The notes under the pieces were generated by a model, which was not told the origin of the DNA, ran no database searches, and saw only the letters and a program-made list of their open reading frames with translations. From Scatavimonas merdipullorum (GTDB taxonomy: Bacteria; Bacillota; Clostridia; Oscillospirales; Acutalibacteraceae): a stretch of DNA of 22,300 nucleotides. Each line of letters begins with the position of its first letter. Positions within the stretch are counted from its first letter, which is position 1. Shown piece after piece: positions 15,198 through 22,300 of the stretch. The stretch spans positions 1 to 22,300 of the forward strand of contig DVGH01000060.1 in NCBI GenBank assembly GCA_018712865.1, in the 5' to 3' direction. The position numbers and the translations under genes are program-made.

Positions 15198-16658
15198 TCA
15201 ATATCTGTCTACGTCTGCAGCGCAACGCACCGCATCCATAACCGCTTTTGCCTTGTGAAAGCTTTCTGCATATTCATTTTCCGGAATGCTGTCGGCAACG
15301 ATGCCTGCGCCGGCCTGTACATATACCCGGCCTTTATCCCTGACCGCCATGCGAATGGCAATGCAGGTATCCATATTTCCTCCAAAGTCCACATACCCAA
15401 TCGCGCCGCCGTAAACGCCTCTTGCGTGTGGTTCCAGTGCGTTTATCATTTCACATGCGCGGATTTTCGGCGCGCCGGACAGTGTACCGGCCGGCAACAG
15501 CGCTTCTATGGCGTCAAATGCGTCAAAACGGCTGCAAAGGTCACCCTGTACTTCTGAGCATATATGCATAATTTTAGAATACCTGTGGATTTGCATATAC
15601 TCTGTAACCTTAACAGAGCCTGTTTTTGCAATTTTCCCAATATCGTTTCTTCCCAGATCTACAAGCATATTGTGTTCTGCAAGCTCCTTTTCATCCTGTA
15701 AAAGCGCTGCTTCCAAGGCATGGTCTTCTTCCTCGGTAACGCCTCTGGGTCTGGAGCCGGCGATGGGAAAGGTGGAAAGCCTTCCGTTTTTTAACCGGAC
15801 AAGCGTTTCAGGAGAGGTGCTTATGATTTCGCAGCCGTTAATGGAAAGGTAAACCATATAGGGGGAAGGGTTTGTCGTGCGCAGAACCCGGTAGGCGTTT
15901 AAAAGGCTGCCCTCGTAGGGGGCTTCAAAACGGCGGGAAATTACCGCCTGGAAAATGTCGCCGTCATATATATGCTTTTTGGTTTTTTCAATCATGGCAC
16001 GGTATTGTTCAAAAGATATACCGCAGGTAAACTGCACGTCTTTTGGCGTATGCAATATGGGAAAGGGAGAAGATTCCGTAATCAGATCGATCATACGCTG
16101 TATGTCATCAAGCGCCTTTTCATACTGAGCAGTCAAATTGTCTGTTTTCATATTAACGATGACGGTAATCTTCTGCTTTAAATGGTCATAGGCAATCACC
16201 TTATCGGCCAGCAACAGGTCAAAATCATTGCAATCGCCGTTTTGCAGTTTTAAAGCAGCCTCGCTGTAGGCGATCATGTGATAGCCATAATAGCCTACCA
16301 GTCCGCCGGTAAAAGGCGGTATATGTTCAAACTTCGGTGCTTGATAGCGCTGCATATACTTGCGCAAAACCTCCAGAGGACGGGGCGTTTTTATGACAGC
16401 CGCGCCCTCGCCTTCAATGGTCACGACCGAATCCTTGCAATAGATGCGCGCTTTGGGGTCAAAGCCCAAAAAAGAGTAACGCGCCCATTTTTCGCCTCCC
16501 TCTATGCTTTCCAGAAGAAAAGCGTCTTTTTTATAACGTACAATTCTTCTTAAAAGCGTGATAGGTGTGGCAAGGTCTGCGTAAATTTCCTTGCATATGG
16601 GAATTACGCTGTAGTCCTTTGCATATTTTTTGACTTCCTCAAAGCTTGGCGTGACCAT
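15198..16658 (-). CDS. trpE: Anthranilate synthase component I
   Basis: The 486-residue enzyme converts chorismate and ammonia to anthranilate. The Trp feedback motif LLES is at residues 48-51. The chorismate-binding half has FQAVISRRFEAPY, NPSPYMVYL, ISTSPETLVRL, FPIAGSRPRG, LVDLGRNDIGKIA, LPAGTLSGAPKIRACEMI, YGGAIGYVDF and VQAGAGIVADSIPENEY. The start is ATG 16658 because AAAGGG lies eight bases before it; the GTG at 16667 falls within that site. It is the first gene of the seven-gene operon and lies directly behind the T-box leader, which sets its expression by tRNA-Trp charging. Enzyme activity would in addition be inhibited by tryptophan through the LLES site. Confidence 0.96.
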   Translation of the reverse strand: MVTPSFEEVKKYAKDYSVIPICKEIYADLATPITLLRRIVRYKKDAFLLESIEGGEKWARYSFLGFDPKARIYCKDSVVTIEGEGAAVIKTPRPLEVLRKYMQRYQAPKFEHIPPFTGGLVGYYGYHMIAYSEAALKLQNGDCNDFDLLLADKVIAYDHLKQKITVIVNMKTDNLTAQYEKALDDIQRMIDLITESSPFPILHTPKDVQFTCGISFEQYRAMIEKTKKHIYDGDIFQAVISRRFEAPYEGSLLNAYRVLRTTNPSPYMVYLSINGCEIISTSPETLVRLKNGRLSTFPIAGSRPRGVTEEEDHALEAALLQDEKELAEHNMLVDLGRNDIGKIAKTGSVKVTEYMQIHRYSKIMHICSEVQGDLCSRFDAFDAIEALLPAGTLSGAPKIRACEMINALEPHARGVYGGAIGYVDFGGNMDTCIAIRMAVRDKGRVYVQAGAGIVADSIPENEYAESFHKAKAVMDAVRCAADVDRY

Positions 16659-16710
16659 GTTTTTCACCCTTTCTGTTTGTTTTTATGGTAAGGGTGGTAA
16701 TCAGAAAAAT

Positions 16711-16747
16711 AAAAAAAGCTTTTGTCCCAAAACAGGGACAAAAGCTT
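16711..16747 (-). terminator. T-box regulated intrinsic terminator
   Basis: On the minus strand AAGCTTTTGTCCC and GGGACAAAAGCTT form a perfect 13-bp stem around TGTTTT, followed by a run of T's. It begins seven bases after the T-box sequence and lies about 50 bases before the trpE start. Confidence 0.93.
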
Positions 16748-16991
16748 ATACTTCTGCGGTACCACCCAAATTGACGATAAATCGCCCACCTTTACGTACG
16801 AACATACGCTCCTTACTGATAACGGCAAAGGATTCTGCCCGTCAGCGCCTACTGCGGAAAATCCGTTTCGGGCTGCCCTCACAAGTCCATTCAAAAAAAC
16901 TGCGCTGCCGTACTCGCACCATCCGACGGCTCTCTGTAAGCGTGTGGGTCTTTTTTACTACTCTTGCTCAACGGTTTTATTTTATGAAATT
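16711..16991 (-). promoter_or_regulatory. T-box leader (tRNA-Trp responsive) of the trp operon
   Basis: On the minus strand the leader contains the highly conserved T-box GGGTGGTACCGCAG (16767 down to 16754), which pairs with the NCCA end of uncharged tRNA. Upstream, AGAGAGCCGTCGGATGGTG is a typical stem I apical segment, and GAATGGAC presents a TGG codon (16889-16887) as specifier for tRNA-Trp. A terminator hairpin follows the T-box. Uncharged tRNA-Trp would stabilise the antiterminator and switch on all seven trp genes. Limits are approximate, from the predicted transcription start to the end of the terminator. Confidence 0.93.
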
Positions 16992-16997
16992 GCTCAT

Positions 16998-17026
16998 AGT
17001 ATACATCTCAAAAAACAGATTGTCAA
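16998..17026 (-). promoter_or_regulatory. trp operon promoter
   Basis: On the minus strand TTGACA (17026-17021) and TATACT (17003-16998) are 17 bases apart. Transcription should start near 16991, just before the T-box stem I. No other promoter of this quality is seen inside the operon. Confidence 0.85.
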
Positions 17027-17105
17027 CATTTTTTTCATTTTTTATAATTTTATTCTATTGTAAGCGTGGTGCAAACAAAAAGTGCAAAAAGTTTTGATAA
17101 ATCTA

Positions 17106-17135
17106 TTGGCAGATGCGGGTATTTTACGTTATAAT
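17106..17135 (+). promoter_or_regulatory. Promoter of the secreted protease/hydrolase gene
   Basis: TTGGCA (17106-17111) and TATAAT (17130-17135) are 18 bases apart and diverge from the trp promoter. The position shows that the open frame before 17227 is leader. A small GGGG-TGG-CCCC hairpin (17199-17209) lies just before the ribosome binding site. Confidence 0.65.
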
Positions 17136-17226
17136 TCTATTGCAGGAAATTATACAAATTTTACACAAACGAAAATTTGGCAAACACAAAGACAATGGGG
17201 GGTGGCCCCACAAAAGGAGAAAAAAT

Positions 17227-20200
17227 ATGCAGTGTACGAAAAAATGGGTTAGTTTTTGCCTGGCGCTTATTATGCTGGCCGGCATCGGTTTTTCGACAGG
17301 CTTTACGGCCGATGCACAGGAGGAGGGTGCCCCTGGGCTTTCTGTAGCGGACGAAGTGCTGGACAGCGCATATACGCTGGTGGTAGAGGACACCGCTTCT
17401 GAAAGCGGGCTTTTGCGCGCCGGCTTTGAAAACAAATACGGGCAGGCGCTGGATCCTGCAAAGGACGCGCCGGCAGAGCCAAGCAGCACACAAACGCTGC
17501 CGGCACAGTTTGACCTGCGCGAACAAAACAGGGTGAGCGCGGTACGCGACCAGGGCACGGAAGGCCAATGCTGGGCTTTTGCATGCGACGCGGCGTTAGA
17601 ATCGAATATTCTTTCAAACAGTGAACTGCAAGTGGATTTAACAGATGTTATAGGGGAAAATGCGTTGACCTTTGCACCCGCGCATACGTCTTGGTTTGCA
17701 TTTACATCGCCGGCAGACGAGCAAAGCGGTACCTATGGAGATTATATTTATGACCCTCAAAAAGGCTCCGGCGGAGGTTTTTCTTATTGGTTTGCCTCGG
17801 CCATAGCGGGCGGAAGTGGGCTGCAGCTTGAAGCCAATGCGCCTTATGAAAACTGGAAATACGGTTTTTCAGAGGCAGAACGGGATGTTTCTTATTATCA
17901 TCTGGATGCGTTTAATCTGCTCAATCGTGTTTCCGAGGAGGAGCGCAACATTGTAAAAAGCTGGGTTTATGAAGACGGTGCGGTAAACGTGTCGTATTAT
18001 TCCGACCCGTCACTTTATTATGTGACAGGCGAAGCAGAAACGCAGACAGCCTATTATCAGGATGAAAGAAGCGACATAAATCATTCGGTGGCCATTGTAG
18101 GATGGGACGACGATTTTTCAAAAGAAAATTTTGACCCCAATTGTATACCGCCCGGCAATGGCGCTTGGCTTATTAAAAACAGCTGGGGTGAAGGGATGTT
18201 TGACCAGGGCTATTTCTGGCTGTCTTATTATGATCCCTCTTTGCAGGATTTTTCGCAATTTCAGGCGGAAACGGCAGACAGCTGGGACTACAACTACCAA
18301 TATGACGGCGTCGGCGGGAACAGCCTGCTGGCAGTCGAAGAAGCGGCCAACATTTTTACGGCGCAAAGCGATCAGCTGTTAAACCAGGTGGGGTTCTGGA
18401 CGGCCGAAAACGAGGTTGACTACCAGCTTTCCGTCTATCTTCTCAACGACGGCTATCAAACGCCGCGCGAAGGGCGGCGCCTTCTTTTGCAAAGCGGCAA
18501 TATAGACCTGCCCGGGTATCACACCGTAGATTTGGAGCAGCCGCTGGCTATTTTACAGGGACAGCGTTTTAGCGTGGTGCTTTCCCTTAAGAACGCTGCC
18601 GGAGAGAATGCGTTGATGACTATGGAAGGCGAATTTGGCGACAGCAGGTATGTTTTTTCCAGCAGAGAAGGGGAAAGCTTTATCTACGTTCAGTCAACTA
18701 CCGGGATTCTATACTGGCAGGATACGCATGCACTTTCCGGTTATGGAAACGTATGCATAAAAGCCATGGCAAAGGAGACGGACGAACAAATAGATAAAGG
18801 CGGCCTGGCGCAGTTGATCCAAACAGCAAAAAACATTCAAACGGACAATTTGCCGCAGGATATCAAAGAGCAGCTTGCGCGGCAGCTTGTGCAGGCGGAA
18901 AACGTGTTGCACAACGAAAGCGCGCCCCGTTATTTGGTGGAAAACGCAAAAAAAATGCTGCAAAGCGTGTTTGAAAGCATAGACGCCATAGACCTGTCCA
19001 TTTCTTCAGCAGACGATTTTGCTGCGTTGGCGGCGGCTGTGCAAACGCTGAATTTCCGTGCGCGGAACGTGTATCTGACGGACGATATTGTGTTTAATAC
19101 ACCGGATATGTTTACATACGATGAAAATGGGAACATCCTCTCGGCAAAAAGCGGCGCGCAAAGAATTGCTGTGCTTGGAGCAAGCGGAGCCTTTTGCGCC
19201 AATTTTGACGGACAAGGTCATACAATTTCCGGTTTTTATACAGAAGGCTTCAATCGGGCGGGTATTTTTTCGGAAATACAAGATGCAACCGTGAAAAACC
19301 TAACGGTAAAAGACAGCCTGATCATTGGTAGCGGCGCCTGCGGCGGGATTGCAGGCATATTGTGGGGGGATTCTTCCATTGACAACTGCCATGTGGAAAA
19401 TGTGACGGTCCGTAGTGCTTCGGAAGAAGGTGATTTTGTTATAAACACCGGCGGACTGGTGGGATCTGCTTCTGCGTCCGGGGTGATACGCGACTGCTCT
19501 GTTAAAAATGCCTGCATACAGGGCAACGAAAGCGTTGGCGGTTTTTCCGGAAGTGTGGATATAGATGGATTGCAAAATTGTACCATACAGGACAGCCTGA
19601 TCACAGGGAGCAATTATGTAGGGCTTTGGTCGGGTCTTCCGACAGCGGACGAACCCGATAATTCCCTGGTATGGGTAGAAGCGGTCGGGGAGAGCAGGCT
19701 TTCGATTACGCTGGACACGCAGCGGCAGCAGGCATATGTGCAAAATCTTTCCGACCAGATGCTGCTGGAGCTGACATCCCAGCAGGCGGATATAACATAT
19801 GACAATGAAAAGGAACGCTATGTTTTCTCCGTACCCAAACAGAGCGTTATCTTAACCCCGGTTTTTGAAGAGCATTCTTTTGAAAGTACGGAAATTGCCG
19901 CCACCTGTGACAGCGATGCCTATACGCTTTACACCTGTAAAAACTGCGGTTATCAATACAGGGAAGAAAAACCGTATACGGCGCTTGTGCATACATGGGA
20001 GCCGTGGCAGATCGTTCAAGAGGCTACCCTGGAGGAAGAAGGGCTAAAAACCAGAGTTTGCAGCGACTGTGGGGAAGTGCAGGAAAAGACCATGCCCGTT
20101 GTTGCGTATATTATGGGTGATACAGACGGCGACAATGTGGTAACAACAAAGGATGTGCTGCTGTTGCAAAAATATATTGCCAATTTTGCACAGCTGGAAG

Positions 20201-21234
20201 ACGACCGGCTGCTAGCTGCAGATATAGACGGCAACGGGCGTGCGAATATACAGGACGTGTTGTACATACAGCAATATCTGGCGCATATGCTCAACAGCCT
20301 GCAGGAGCTGCCCTCCATTTACATGGAAAAGGAAAATTGGGCCTATGTAAATGACGGCCGGGCAAAAAAGGCAGATGTATTTTTTGTTACGCCAACGGTC
20401 TATATGGGTAGAGACGGCGGGATGAATATGTCTTTGCAGGACGAAGCAACAAAAGAGAGCTTTTTAGGCGCCATCAATATGGAGCGTGGAATTTATGCCG
20501 AGGATTGCCGCTTTTTTGCACCGTATTACAGGCAGGCGTCTATTAAAGCGTATGAGATAGACTACAGCGACGCGCAGCCCTATTTGGATATTGCCTATAA
20601 GGATGTAAAAGAAGCATTTGATTTTTATATGGAAAATTATAACGACGGCAGGCCGGTTGTCCTTGCAGGCTTTTCCCAGGGCGCGGACATGGTATTGCGA
20701 CTGACAAAGGATTATTATAACAGCGAAGGCGCTTATGGCGATGTGCTGGTGGCTTCTTATGTGATTGGGTGGCGCGTAACACAGGAGGACCTGGATGAAG
20801 CACCGTATATGTCCATGGCATATAGCGCGGAGGATATTGGGTCGATTATTTCGTTTAATACGGAAGATCCGTCCGTTACACAGTCGGTTATTGTGCCGGA
20901 AGATGTTTACAGCTATTCGATCAACCCGCTTTCCTGGAGTACAGACACACAGCCCGTGTCCCAAGATCAAAACGAAGGGGCTTGCTTTACCGACTACAGC
21001 GGGGCGATCACAAAGGAAATCCCCGCGTTTACAGGCGCGTATATTGACCCGGTACGTGGGACGCTGAAGGTCACAGACGTGGACCCGCAGGAATATCCGC
21101 CGGGACTGGATATTTTTGAAAGCGGCGTGTACCATTTGTACGATTACCAGTTCTTTTATCGTAACTTACAGGAAAACGTTGGGCAGCGTGTGGAAAGTTT
21201 TATTACAATCCACAGCGGCGGTGCAGTGGGCTGA
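17227..21234 (+). CDS. Secreted multidomain protein: C1A cysteine protease, lectin-like, GLUG repeats, dockerin, DUF3089 hydrolase
   Basis: The 1335-residue protein starts at ATG 17227 after AAAAGGAG; earlier in-frame starts lie in the promoter. Residues 1-30 are a signal peptide (FCLALIMLAGIGFSTGF). After a propeptide-like stretch, LPAQFDLRE opens a papain-like C1A domain with Gln109, Cys115 (QGTEGQCWAFA), His286 (INHSVAIVGWDDD) and Asn318 (WLIKNSWGEG). Residues about 350-535 match the lectin-like domain that often follows such proteases. About 545-610 is helical. About 620-800 has GLUG-type repeats (GGIAGILWG, GGLVGSASASG, GGFSGSV) of a beta-helix. Two Cys pairs near 900-945 (CKNCGY, CSDCGE) look like zinc knuckles. 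Residues 964-1028 form a type I dockerin with two calcium loops (DTDGDNVVTTKD, DIDGNGRANIQD). From about 1035 a DUF3089 alpha/beta hydrolase follows, with nucleophile Ser1150 (AGFSQGAD) and probable His1303 (HLYDYQFF). No sortase motif is seen; release or attachment through a cohesin is likely. Substrates are unknown. Confidence 0.93.
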   Translation: MQCTKKWVSFCLALIMLAGIGFSTGFTADAQEEGAPGLSVADEVLDSAYTLVVEDTASESGLLRAGFENKYGQALDPAKDAPAEPSSTQTLPAQFDLREQNRVSAVRDQGTEGQCWAFACDAALESNILSNSELQVDLTDVIGENALTFAPAHTSWFAFTSPADEQSGTYGDYIYDPQKGSGGGFSYWFASAIAGGSGLQLEANAPYENWKYGFSEAERDVSYYHLDAFNLLNRVSEEERNIVKSWVYEDGAVNVSYYSDPSLYYVTGEAETQTAYYQDERSDINHSVAIVGWDDDFSKENFDPNCIPPGNGAWLIKNSWGEGMFDQGYFWLSYYDPSLQDFSQFQAETADSWDYNYQYDGVGGNSLLAVEEAANIFTAQSDQLLNQVGFWTAENEVDYQLSVYLLNDGYQTPREGRRLLLQSGNIDLPGYHTVDLEQPLAILQGQRFSVVLSLKNAAGENALMTMEGEFGDSRYVFSSREGESFIYVQSTTGILYWQDTHALSGYGNVCIKAMAKETDEQIDKGGLAQLIQTAKNIQTDNLPQDIKEQLARQLVQAENVLHNESAPRYLVENAKKMLQSVFESIDAIDLSISSADDFAALAAAVQTLNFRARNVYLTDDIVFNTPDMFTYDENGNILSAKSGAQRIAVLGASGAFCANFDGQGHTISGFYTEGFNRAGIFSEIQDATVKNLTVKDSLIIGSGACGGIAGILWGDSSIDNCHVENVTVRSASEEGDFVINTGGLVGSASASGVIRDCSVKNACIQGNESVGGFSGSVDIDGLQNCTIQDSLITGSNYVGLWSGLPTADEPDNSLVWVEAVGESRLSITLDTQRQQAYVQNLSDQMLLELTSQQADITYDNEKERYVFSVPKQSVILTPVFEEHSFESTEIAATCDSDAYTLYTCKNCGYQYREEKPYTALVHTWEPWQIVQEATLEEEGLKTRVCSDCGEVQEKTMPVVAYIMGDTDGDNVVTTKDVLLLQKYIANFAQLEDDRLLAADIDGNGRANIQDVLYIQQYLAHMLNSLQELPSIYMEKENWAYVNDGRAKKADVFFVTPTVYMGRDGGMNMSLQDEATKESFLGAINMERGIYAEDCRFFAPYYRQASIKAYEIDYSDAQPYLDIAYKDVKEAFDFYMENYNDGRPVVLAGFSQGADMVLRLTKDYYNSEGAYGDVLVASYVIGWRVTQEDLDEAPYMSMAYSAEDIGSIISFNTEDPSVTQSVIVPEDVYSYSINPLSWSTDTQPVSQDQNEGACFTDYSGAITKEIPAFTGAYIDPVRGTLKVTDVDPQEYPPGLDIFESGVYHLYDYQFFYRNLQENVGQRVESFITIHSGGAVG

Positions 21235-21243
21235 TCAAAACAG

Positions 21244-21272
21244 TTGACAAGCAAATGCTTTTTCGCTATAAT
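21244..21272 (+). promoter_or_regulatory. Promoter of the riboswitch-folT transcript
   Basis: TTGACA (21244-21249) and TATAAT (21267-21272) are both perfect consensus boxes, 17 bases apart, beginning ten bases after the previous stop codon. Such a strong promoter fits a transcript that is then controlled by attenuation. Confidence 0.9.
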
Positions 21273-21310
21273 TGGTACCGTGCCTTACAAGGGCAGAAAA
21301 TTTTATAAAT

Positions 21311-21426
21311 ACAGAGTAGAATCTTGTGCGTGGCGCCCAGTGGCGCGCAGTGCCGTCTGAACGGGGAGTTGTCAGACGGACGAAACGGGTAAAAATCCCT
21401 GCGGTTCAAGATTCGCATCCCGCTGT
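21311..21426 (+). promoter_or_regulatory. Tetrahydrofolate (THF) riboswitch aptamer
   Basis: The element begins ACAGAGTAGA and ends GCATCCCGCTGT, matching the conserved GAGUAGA and GCAUCC of THF aptamers. ACAG (21311-21314) pairs with CTGT (21423-21426) as P1. AATCTTG (21320-21326) pairs with CAAGATT as P2. CCGTCTGA and TCAGACGG form a long arm. The CGAAACGGGT...CCCTGCGGTT segment resembles the conserved ligand-binding and pseudoknot region. The downstream gene is a folate transporter, as expected for this class. The pairing is read by eye, not computed. Confidence 0.85.
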
Positions 21427-21479
21427 TACATAAGGGTGTAAGGGCTTTTTATAAAAAGCCTGCCTGATTAAACGTAGAA

Positions 21480-21515
21480 AGCGGAGTACAGCTTTTAGCT
21501 GTTTTCCGCTTTTTT
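21480..21515 (+). terminator. THF riboswitch expression-platform terminator
   Basis: AGCGGAGTACAGC and GCTGTTTTCCGCT form a stem around TTTTA with one mismatch, followed by TTTTTT. The left arm carries ACAGC, which can instead pair with GCTGT (21422-21426) at the aptamer's 3' end. Ligand binding would lock P1 and allow the terminator to form, turning folT off. A separate palindrome (GGCTTTTTATAAAAAGCC, 21443-21460) lies between aptamer and terminator. Confidence 0.85.
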
Positions 21516-21564
21516 GTTTCCCGCCTCCTTTATGTGACAACAGAAAGAAAAGGAGTGGAAACAA

Positions 21565-22125
21565 TTGAAGAACAACACAACACTGTGGAACATCAAGGCA
21601 TCCTGTGCAGAGCTCAAAAGCGTGCAGGTGGTCGCACTTTGCGGCATATTGCTTGCATTGCGGGTGGTGATCGGCTTTTTAGAGATCAACATTGAAAATA
21701 TCTACCGTATCTCTTTTGCGGCGCTGCCCGTATCTCTTGGAGGTATGCTGTTCGGTCCGGTGGTCGGCGGTATATTGGGCGGCTTGGGCGATATTGTAAC
21801 GCTGCTGATCAAGCCAATTGGCGCCTTGAACCTGGGGATTGTCTTGAGCAAGGTTTTATCGGGATTTATCATGGGGTTGTTCCTGTACAAACGGCCGGTT
21901 TCCTTGAAAAGGACCATTCTTGCCTGTACGGTGTCGGCCATATTGTGCGATCTGGTCATTACGACGGCCAGCCTTTACTGGATGTACGGTACGCCGCTTG
22001 CGGTCATGCTGCCATGGAGGATTGTCAATTATATTTCCCTGCTTCCCGTCAATGCAGCGTTGCTGTATGGCGCGCAAAAGCTGGTTGTACGTATCCATTT
22101 GCCGGTGTTGAAAAACAGGGGATAA
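21565..22125 (+). CDS. folT: ECF transporter S component, folate-specific
   Basis: The 186-residue membrane protein is the substrate-binding subunit of an energy-coupling-factor transporter. It captures folate and relies on shared EcfA/A'/T subunits encoded elsewhere. The N-terminal helix VQVVALCGILLALRVVIGFL, then IYRISFAALPVSLGGMLFGP, GGILGGLGDIVTLLI, LGIVLSKVLSGFIMGLFLY, a Leu/Ala-rich helix with CDLVITTASLYWMYG, and the last helix with LPVNAALLYG give about six membrane segments. The FGP...GG...GDI pattern is typical of the FolT branch. The start is TTG at 21565, nine bases after AAAGGAG; no ATG or GTG is placed as well. The THF riboswitch in front supports the folate assignment. Confidence 0.92.
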   Translation: MKNNTTLWNIKASCAELKSVQVVALCGILLALRVVIGFLEINIENIYRISFAALPVSLGGMLFGPVVGGILGGLGDIVTLLIKPIGALNLGIVLSKVLSGFIMGLFLYKRPVSLKRTILACTVSAILCDLVITTASLYWMYGTPLAVMLPWRIVNYISLLPVNAALLYGAQKLVVRIHLPVLKNRG

Positions 22126-22133
22126 ACAGTAAA

Positions 22134-22162
22134 AAAGGCTCTGCTAAATAAGCAGAGCCTTT
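22134..22162 (+). terminator. Terminator after folT
   Basis: AAAGGCTCTGCT and AGCAGAGCCTTT are perfect 12-base arms around AAATA, nine bases past the folT stop and preceded by further A's. The T-tract is short and interrupted (TTTATCTTT), but the stem is strong. Confidence 0.85.
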
Positions 22163-22174
22163 ATCTTTGAAAGG

Positions 22175-22300
22175 TGAATTATACTATCAAGTGCAACAGT
22201 TTAGTGGAATAAAGGAGTTCATACAGAACCCTGTGGTAGAATGGAGTTAGCACACAACCAAAATACCAGGAGGGAACTGTATGAACTATCACCATCTTAG
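22175..22300 (+). mobile_element. Left end of an insertion sequence, probably IS30 family (cut by window edge)
   Basis: After the folT terminator the sequence changes to an AT-rich stretch containing TACTATCAAGTGCAACAG, TTTAGTGGAATAAAGGAG and TTAGCACACAACC, which I take as an IS end plus leader because a transposase-like start follows. The exact terminus and inverted repeat cannot be fixed without the other end, so the start coordinate is approximate. Confidence 0.45.
22281..22300 (+). CDS. Start of a transposase gene, IS30-like (partial)
   Basis: ATG at 22281, after CAGGAGGGAACTGT, encodes MNYHHL before the window ends. Many IS30-family transposases begin with an M-N-Y-x-H-L-type start followed by a helix-turn-helix. 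Six residues are too few for proof; the strong ribosome binding site and the context favour a real gene. Confidence 0.45.

Noticed and set aside
17113..17226. Longer N-terminus of the protease protein starting at 17113
   Set aside because: The start lies between the -35 and -10 boxes, and the extension would bury the signal peptide. AAAAGGAG before ATG 17227 is the natural start.
20464..21135. 223-codon minus-strand frame within the DUF3089 region
   Set aside because: It is a shadow of the hydrolase coding frame, with Arg/Cys-rich composition and no recognisable domain.

Overview
The window reads as a low-to-medium GC Firmicutes chromosome, most likely a gut member of class Clostridia. The basis is strong AGGAGG-type ribosome binding sites, near-consensus TTGACA/TATAAT promoters, a tryptophan T-box leader, a tetrahydrofolate riboswitch in front of an ECF folate transporter, and a dockerin-bearing secreted protein. 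Genus or species cannot be given from this sequence.

Positions 1-5425 are an accessory region built on a mobile-element hotspot. Fragments that translate as the C-terminal tail of 23S rRNA methyltransferase RlmD (RumA; ...DMFPRT...HVECVVLMSR) occur at 3-170, 4340-4384 and 5313-5425, all on the + strand. A perfect 25-bp direct repeat (132-156 and 4343-4367) inside the tail brackets a 4.2-kb island. The island holds a dead serine recombinase (436-1358; catalytic Ser replaced by Ile, three stops, one frameshift, no C-terminal domain), a protein with a zinc-ribbon-like Cys/His pattern (1410-2162), a TcmP-family 'three-Cys-motif partner' protein (2197-3423) and a radical-SAM-like protein with a CX3CX3C motif (3420-4196). 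The last three form a tight cluster of unknown function and are the best candidate here for an undescribed system. A second cargo, an NAD-dependent epimerase/SDR gene (4408-5307), sits between the next two RlmD-tail fragments.

Positions 5434-9189 carry a nitroreductase, a small lipoprotein and a large secreted protein with a DUF4431-like segment. A TetR regulator with a near-consensus promoter follows (9487-10089). It ends at a 21-bp-arm bidirectional terminator shared with the convergent trp operon.

Positions 10169-17026 (minus strand) are a complete tryptophan operon, trpE-G-D-C-F-B-A, with ATGA-type overlaps or short gaps between most genes. It is driven by one TTGACA/TATACT promoter and a T-box leader with a UGG (Trp) specifier and an intrinsic terminator. 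Diverging from it is a 1335-residue secreted multidomain protein: C1A papain-like protease, lectin-like region, GLUG-type repeats, type I dockerin and a DUF3089 alpha/beta hydrolase. Next comes a promoter, a THF riboswitch, a terminator and folT (TTG start). The window closes with a terminator and what looks like the 5' end of an IS30-like insertion sequence.
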